A stretch of 5,000 nt of DNA, from the NCBI GenBank assembly GCA_031256305.1, contig JAIRQU010000172.1, positions 1-5,000 on the forward strand. The letters run 5' to 3'. The DNA is from Burkholderiaceae bacterium. GTDB lineage: Bacteria; Pseudomonadota; Gammaproteobacteria; Burkholderiales; Burkholderiaceae_C. Below are positions 1 to 5,000 of the stretch, one piece after another. How positions within the stretch are numbered: position 1 is the first letter of the stretch; every line of letters starts with the position of its first letter. A program made the position numbers and the translations under genes. Below the pieces are notes generated by a model. The model saw only the letters and a program-made list of their open reading frames with translations, ran no database searches and had not been told where the DNA came from.

Positions 1-1998
<1,998 letters not shown>

Positions 1999-2004
<6 letters not shown>

Positions 2005-2018
2005 AAATGATTTTAGAG
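1999..2018. repeat. 8-bp perfect inverted repeat spanning the infB stop codon
   Basis: CTCTAAAA (1999-2006) and TTTTAGAG (2011-2018) are exact reverse complements around a 4-base ATGA loop. The left arm contains the infB TAA stop. The stem is AT-rich (2 G-C pairs) and is followed by a pyrimidine-rich but interrupted stretch (2020-2035), not a clean U-run, so it is at best a weak terminator or attenuator. It lies exactly where GC-rich infB gives way to AT-rich sequence, so it may also mark an insertion junction. The structure is seen directly; the role is inference. Confidence 0.5.
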
Positions 2019-2040
2019 GTGTTCATTATTTCTTTAAGGA

Positions 2041-2054
2041 AATTTGAACTTTTC
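2041..2054 (+). repeat. Short direct repeat, left copy
   Basis: AATTTGAACTTTTC here matches AATTTGAATTTTC at 2349-2361 except for one extra base (C at 2049). The two copies lie on either side of the 90-aa gene, the right one immediately before the rbfA start. Such a pair could be a trace of insertion or recombination, or could be chance in AT-rich sequence. Confidence 0.35.
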
Positions 2055-2064
2055 ACTAAACTAG

Positions 2065-2071
2065 AAAGGAG
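2065..2071 (+). promoter_or_regulatory. Strong Shine-Dalgarno of the 90-aa orphan gene
   Basis: AAAGGAG ends 6 bases before the ATG at 2078, a near-ideal sequence and spacing. It fixes the start of the small gene and strongly supports its translation. The neighbouring rbfA and truB starts have no comparable site. Confidence 0.8.
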
Positions 2072-2077
2072 CATTAT

Positions 2078-2350
2078 ATGAAAGTACGTGAATTCGAGGA
2101 AAAGGTATGGGCCATTGAAGGGGTGCGTATTGTTTTGCGTGTTGATCAAAACACAGAGGTTGGTGACTATCCATATGAAAGAGCTGCGGACGAGACGTGG
2201 AGGATCACAGAATTAATGGAAAAACGGATTTTAAAAAATTCCGGTGAAATTTCTTGGGTTGTGATTCAGGGTGATGGAGAGCAACCTCATGGTGCAGTAA
2301 TTCTTCGTACCATTCGCAGGAGTTATGGCGGCTACAACAGTTCAAATTAA
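2078..2350 (+). CDS. Orphan 90-aa protein of unknown function, low GC
   Basis: I do not recognise the family. The start is set by the AAAGGAG site and the gene ends at TAA. The product is soluble-looking: no signal peptide, no membrane segment, no cysteine, near-neutral charge (about 13 basic and 15 acidic residues) and three Trp (W11, W41, W60). Probable layout: an amphipathic N-terminal helix (about 3-13), a strand VRIVLRV (16-22), a conserved-looking NTEVGDYPYERA segment (25-36), a helix (about 41-53), a strand ISWVVIQG (58-65), a turn GDGEQPHG (65-72), a helix LRTIRRSY (76-83) and a flexible Gly/Ser/Asn tail. This suggests a small alpha/beta domain. It lies between infB and rbfA in the same direction, probably co-transcribed, and in the same frame as rbfA. 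Codon use favours A/T endings unlike its neighbours, suggesting transfer. The good RBS and complete frame argue for a real gene; any link to translation is speculation from position. Confidence 0.8.
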   Translation: MKVREFEEKVWAIEGVRIVLRVDQNTEVGDYPYERAADETWRITELMEKRILKNSGEISWVVIQGDGEQPHGAVILRTIRRSYGGYNSSN

Positions 2351-2356
2351 TTTGAA
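2341..2356. repeat. Perfect 16-bp palindrome over the orphan gene stop, just before rbfA
   Basis: TTCAAATT joined to AATTTGAA is exactly self-complementary over 16 bp. It contains the TAA stop of the 90-aa gene (2348-2350) and ends 6 bases before the rbfA ATG. As DNA it could be an operator for a dimeric regulator. As RNA it would form only a weak 6-bp A/U-rich stem in the rbfA translation-initiation region. The TTTTC that follows is too short for a convincing terminator. The palindrome is seen directly; function is unproven. Confidence 0.5.
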
Positions 2357-2361
2357 TTTTC
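2349..2361 (+). repeat. Short direct repeat, right copy
   Basis: AATTTGAATTTTC is the partner of the copy at 2041-2054, differing by one missing C. It overlaps the right half of the 16-bp palindrome and ends one base before the rbfA ATG. Confidence 0.35.
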
Positions 2362-2362
2362 T

Positions 2363-2731
2363 ATGTCTGCGCATTCACCTACTCACACCCGCGCCCTGAA
2401 GGTGGCCGATCAGATCCAGCGCGATCTGACGGAGCTGATCGCGCGCGAGCTGAAGGACCCGCGCGTGGGCATGATTACGCTGCAAAGCGTGGAAGTCTCG
2501 CCCGACTACGCGCACGCCAAGGTGTTTTTCAGCGTGCTGGCGGGCGATGTGGAGCAGACGCAGCAGGCGCTGGAGCAGGCCGCCGGTTTTCTGCGCAACG
2601 GCCTGTTCAAGCGGCTGCATATCCATACCGTGCCAACGCTGCACTTCATCCTGGACCGCACCCCCGAACGCGCCGCCGACCTGAACGCGCTGATTGCGAG
2701 GGCTGTTGCGTCCCGTTCCAAAGACAATTGA
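2363..2731 (+). CDS. rbfA: Ribosome-binding factor A
   Basis: RbfA binds the free 30S subunit and assists late maturation of the 16S rRNA 5' region (helix 1); it is also linked to cold adaptation. The 122-aa product is close to the usual size (E. coli 133 aa, which has a longer tail). The type-II KH-like fold is readable: an N-terminal helix (about 10-30), the signature [28 protein letters not shown] starting at residue 30, the AxG kink that replaces the KH GxxG loop at A73-A74-G75 (in QAAGFLR), and the terminal strand [15 protein letters not shown] (88-102). The ATG at 2363 gives the standard N-terminus, but no Shine-Dalgarno precedes it; the upstream bases are the palindrome. Translation may depend on reinitiation from the orphan gene, which stops 12 bases earlier in the same frame. 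Its stop lies 2 bases before the truB ATG. Identification is secure. Confidence 0.96.
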   Translation: MSAHSPTHTRALKVADQIQRDLTELIARELKDPRVGMITLQSVEVSPDYAHAKVFFSVLAGDVEQTQQALEQAAGFLRNGLFKRLHIHTVPTLHFILDRTPERAADLNALIARAVASRSKDN

Positions 2732-2733
2732 GC

Positions 2734-3762
2734 ATGAGCGCGCCAGTGAGCGTCGCGGGGCCATCCCAAGACGCGAAAGCCCCCATGGGGGGCAGCGCAC
2801 CCTGCGCAGCAGGGAAGCGTGGGGGTCTCAGGTCCAGGGTGCAGCGGCGCCCTGTGCATGGGGTGTTGCTGCTCGACAAACCCATCGGCCTTTCCAGCAA
2901 CCAGGCGTTGCAAAAGGTCAAATGGCTGCTGAGTGCGGAGAAGGGCGGTCACACCGGCACGCTCGACCCGCTGGCCACCGGCGTGCTGCCGCTGTGCTTT
3001 GGCGCGGCCGCTAAGTTCAGCCAGCTTCAGTTCGACGCCGACAAGACTTATCAGGCCGTCGCCCGCTTGGGCGTGCGCACCAGCACGGGCGATGCCGAAG
3101 GCGATGTGATCGAAGAGCGCCCGGTACACGACGTCACGGCGCAGGACTTGGCGCGTGTGGCCGCGCAATTTACCGGCGCGATCCGGCAGATTCCGCCGAT
3201 GCACAGTGCGCTCAAAAAGGACGGCAAGGCGCTGTACGAATATGCGCGCGCCGGCGTGCAGGTTGATCGCGCGCCGCGCGGCGTGACGGTGTTCAAGCTC
3301 GACATCACCCCGGTCGATGCGGTTTCGATCCGCATCACGGCCACGGTCAGCAAGGGCACCTACATCCGCACGCTGGCCGAGGACATTGGCCAGGCGCTCG
3401 GCTGCGGCGCGCACCTGACCGCGCTGCGGCGCACCGCTACGGGGCCGTTCGACCTGGCGCAGTGCATCACGCTGCCGGCTTTGGAGGCGCTGGACGAACC
3501 GGCGCGGCTGGCGCGCCTGTTGCCGCCCGCCGCGCTGCTGCCCGATCACGTGGCGATCGCCTTGCCCGACGAGGCGGCCGGGCGCTTTCTCACCGGCCTA
3601 CGGCGGCGCGGTCTCTGGCCCGATGCCGACCGCGTGGCCGTGTACGGCGACCGTCCGCGCGCGCTGCTGGGCACGGCGCGCGTCGTGCGCGGCGAGCTGA
3701 TTGCCGACCGGTTGCTCTCGCCGGTCGAGTTGCAACAAATGCTGGGTATGCAAAGGCCATGA
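2734..3762 (+). CDS. truB: tRNA pseudouridine(55) synthase
   Basis: TruB isomerises uridine 55 in the T-loop of most tRNAs to pseudouridine and also acts as a tRNA-folding chaperone. With the ATG at 2734 the product is 342 aa (E. coli 314). Core motifs: [18 protein letters not shown] (from residue 38); [12 protein letters not shown] with catalytic Asp78; [19 protein letters not shown] (from 156); [12 protein letters not shown] (208-219) followed by [17 protein letters not shown]; and a C-terminal PUA-like region including [20 protein letters not shown]. The first ~35 residues are atypical, low in complexity and encoded by a GC-rich double-hairpin repeat, so the start is uncertain. Alternatives are TTG 2728, ATG 2785 and GTG 2839, the last giving a compact start just before QRRPVHG. 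I prefer 2734 because it follows the rbfA stop by 2 bases, fitting translational coupling. Function is certain; the exact start is not. Confidence 0.95.
   Translation: MSAPVSVAGPSQDAKAPMGGSAPCAAGKRGGLRSRVQRRPVHGVLLLDKPIGLSSNQALQKVKWLLSAEKGGHTGTLDPLATGVLPLCFGAAAKFSQLQFDADKTYQAVARLGVRTSTGDAEGDVIEERPVHDVTAQDLARVAAQFTGAIRQIPPMHSALKKDGKALYEYARAGVQVDRAPRGVTVFKLDITPVDAVSIRITATVSKGTYIRTLAEDIGQALGCGAHLTALRRTATGPFDLAQCITLPALEALDEPARLARLLPPAALLPDHVAIALPDEAAGRFLTGLRRRGLWPDADRVAVYGDRPRALLGTARVVRGELIADRLLSPVELQQMLGMQRP
2764..2832. repeat. GC-rich REP-like double hairpin inside the truB 5' region
   Basis: Two perfect stems lie in tandem: GCCCCC (2779-2784) with GGGGGC (2788-2793) around a 3-base loop, and CCCTGC (2800-2805) with GCAGGG (2809-2814) around a 3-base loop. 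The downstream block CGTGGGGGT (2818-2826) can also pair with 2779-2787 if two G-T wobbles are allowed. This pattern resembles short interspersed palindromic repeats I recall from intergenic regions of Comamonadaceae, but I could not search for other copies. It is read in frame as the N-terminal extension of TruB (about residues 11-33). Outer limits are approximate. Confidence 0.6.
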
Positions 3763-5000
3763 CTTCATCCGCCGAACTCGCTTTGAAACAGGCCCGGAAT
3801 GCCCTCTATACGGGCCAGTTCGCGCAGGCTCTGGCGCTGACGCAGCCGTTGACCGACGCGCCGCAGGTCAATGATTCCGCCACCGCCATGCAGATCGCCA
3901 GCCTGGCGCTGACGCAGCAGGGCAAGTGCGAGGAAGCCGAAAACTTGTTGCATCGCCTGCTGGAACGCGATCCAAACAATGCGGCGGCCTGGGTCAACCT
4001 GTCCACCACGCAAGAGGCCGCGGACCGCATTGGCCAGGCCATCACCAGTCTGAACCGGGCTTTGCAAATTGATCCCGACCGCCCGGCTGCGCATTTCAAT
4101 CTCGGTCTGCTGTATGTCAAGCGACTGGACTGGGCGCGAGCCGAGCAGAGCTTTGCCCGCGCCATTGAACTGGCGCCCGAACGGCCCGAACCGTATTACC
4201 AGCGCGCCGAGGCGCTAATCCGCCTGAATCGTTGCGCCGAAGCGCAGCGCGTGCTGCAACCCGTGCTGGAGCGCCATCCGTTGCTGGCGCTGGGCTGGTC
4301 CCTGATGGGCGGCGTTTATCAAAAACTGGGGCAGATGCAGCAGGCGCTGGCGTGCTACCGCAAGGCGCAAAGTCTGGCCGGTGACCCAGCGACACAAGCC
4401 GTGGCCCATGCCAACATCGCTACCTTGATTAAAGGGCGGGATGTAACCCTGGCTTTGCAGCACGCCCGGCGCGCGGTTGCTCTGCAACCGGATTTCCCCG
4501 GTGTGCAGGCCATTCTGGCCAGCGTGCTGCTTGATGACGGCCAGTCCGATGAGGCGTATGAAGCCGCGCGGCGCGAACGCGCGCGCCACGGCGATGATCC
4601 TTTCACGCTATCGCTACTGACGCGGATCAGCAGCGAACGCTGTGATTGGCGCATGGGCGTCGATCAACTGGCGGCTTTAAAGCAGACATTGCAAGCAGAA
4701 AACCGTGATGCCGCGATTTATTCACTGATCGACCCTTTTGTTCTGTTGCGCTTTCCATTTGAGCTGGCCGAACTGCGGCGGATTACCCAGGCGCGCGCGG
4801 CCAGTGCGTTTGTGCCACCGCAACCGGCCACGCCGGCAATGTGCGCGGGGCATGTCGGCAAGCCCCGTCCCCAACGGTTGCGCATCGGCTATTTTTCGGC
4901 GGACTTCTATAACCACGCCACCATGTATTTGATGGCTGGTCTTTTCGAGGCGCACGACCAAACCCGCTTCGAGAGCTTGGGTATTTGTTTGGGCGGCTAT
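3759..5000 (+). CDS. TPR-repeat O-GlcNAc transferase-like glycosyltransferase, GT41 type (3'-truncated by window edge)
   Basis: The frame is open to the last base (414 codons visible). The start ATG overlaps the truB stop as ATGA, with AAAGG at 3752-3756 very close upstream. About eight TPR units occupy residues 5-278, clearest at 75-108 ([13 protein letters not shown] to LQIDPDR), 109-142 ([14 protein letters not shown] to IELAPER) and 176 onward ([17 protein letters not shown]). A linker with CDW (295-297) precedes the catalytic start [19 protein letters not shown] (from 374), matching the first conserved motif of the OGT/SPINDLY family. H386 aligns with the conserved His of that motif (His498 of human OGT). 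The family transfers a sugar from a nucleotide donor, in eukaryotes GlcNAc from UDP-GlcNAc to Ser/Thr. There is no signal peptide, so it is probably cytoplasmic. The donor-binding C-terminal half lies outside the window, so acceptor and sugar are unknown. Family placement is strong. Confidence 0.87.
   Translation, partial: MTSSAELALKQARNALYTGQFAQALALTQPLTDAPQVNDSATAMQIASLALTQQGKCEEAENLLHRLLERDPNNAAAWVNLSTTQEAADRIGQAITSLNRALQIDPDRPAAHFNLGLLYVKRLDWARAEQSFARAIELAPERPEPYYQRAEALIRLNRCAEAQRVLQPVLERHPLLALGWSLMGGVYQKLGQMQQALACYRKAQSLAGDPATQAVAHANIATLIKGRDVTLALQHARRAVALQPDFPGVQAILASVLLDDGQSDEAYEAARRERARHGDDPFTLSLLTRISSERCDWRMGVDQLAALKQTLQAENRDAAIYSLIDPFVLLRFPFELAELRRITQARAASAFVPPQPATPAMCAGHVGKPRPQRLRIGYFSADFYNHATMYLMAGLFEAHDQTRFESLGICLGGY

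Larger units (their letters stand above)
2005..2362. other. AT-rich interruption of the infB-rbfA cluster
   Basis: Composition drops abruptly at the infB stop and recovers at the rbfA start. By hand count, 2005-2077 is about 26% GC and the contained gene about 43%, while the flanking genes are clearly GC-rich. The segment holds one small orphan gene, a strong ribosome binding site, an inverted repeat at its left edge and a palindrome at its right edge. I infer horizontally acquired or independently evolving DNA. No integrase, transposase or tRNA accompanies it, so the mechanism of entry is not visible. The stretch 2019-2064 contains no feature I can support beyond half of a short direct repeat. 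Confidence 0.55.

Noticed and set aside
2019..2064. Possible sigma-70 promoter for the small gene (TTGAAC at 2044, TAAACT at 2057, CATTAT at 2024)
   Set aside because: No pair of boxes has acceptable spacing and match; the AT-richness gives many partial boxes by chance.
2325..2399. 24-codon open frame starting with AGGAG-TT-ATG that overlaps the orphan end and the rbfA start
   Set aside because: The spacing between AGGAG and ATG is only 2 bases and the product has no recognisable features; it is probably an incidental frame.
2506..3549. Long antisense open frame (347 codons) opposite rbfA and truB
   Set aside because: Its product is Arg/Gln/Ala-rich low-complexity sequence typical of the reverse frame of GC-rich genes, and both genes on the other strand are unmistakable.
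3765..4654. Several antisense open frames opposite the TPR glycosyltransferase
   Set aside because: The + strand frame encodes clear TPR repeats and a GT41 motif; the antisense products show no recognisable domains and start without plausible ribosome binding sites.

Overview
The window looks like a betaproteobacterial chromosome segment, most likely Burkholderiales and plausibly Comamonadaceae or a close relative. This rests on the GC-rich coding sequence, on the style of the IF-2, RbfA and TruB proteins, and on a GC-rich hairpin repeat of a kind I recall from that group. It covers part of the conserved infB-rbfA-truB translation cluster, all on the + strand, and continues past both ends.

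Layout: bases 1-2004 are the 3' part of infB (translation initiation factor IF-2; the start lies upstream of the window). Bases 2005-2362 are an AT-rich interruption holding one small gene (2078-2350, 90 aa, about 43% GC by hand count) that I cannot assign to a family. Bases 2363-2731 are rbfA (30S ribosome-maturation factor). Bases 2734-3762 are truB (tRNA pseudouridine-55 synthase), whose first ~35 codons contain a GC-rich double-hairpin repeat. Bases 3759-5000 are the 5' part of a TPR-repeat glycosyltransferase gene of the OGT/SPINDLY type (family GT41), overlapping the truB stop as ATGA and running off the right edge. The only gene-free stretch of note is 2005-2077.

IF-2, RbfA and TruB act in initiation complex assembly, 30S maturation and tRNA modification, and the tight spacing suggests one transcript. 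Two genes are not part of the standard cluster: the 90-aa orphan between infB and rbfA, and the GT41-like gene coupled to truB. The orphan is the best candidate for something undescribed. It differs sharply in composition from both sides, has its own strong ribosome binding site, and is bracketed by an 8-bp inverted repeat over the infB stop codon and a perfect 16-bp palindrome over its own stop codon. A near-identical 13-14 bp direct repeat also flanks it. No transposase, integrase, CRISPR array, tRNA or rRNA was seen.
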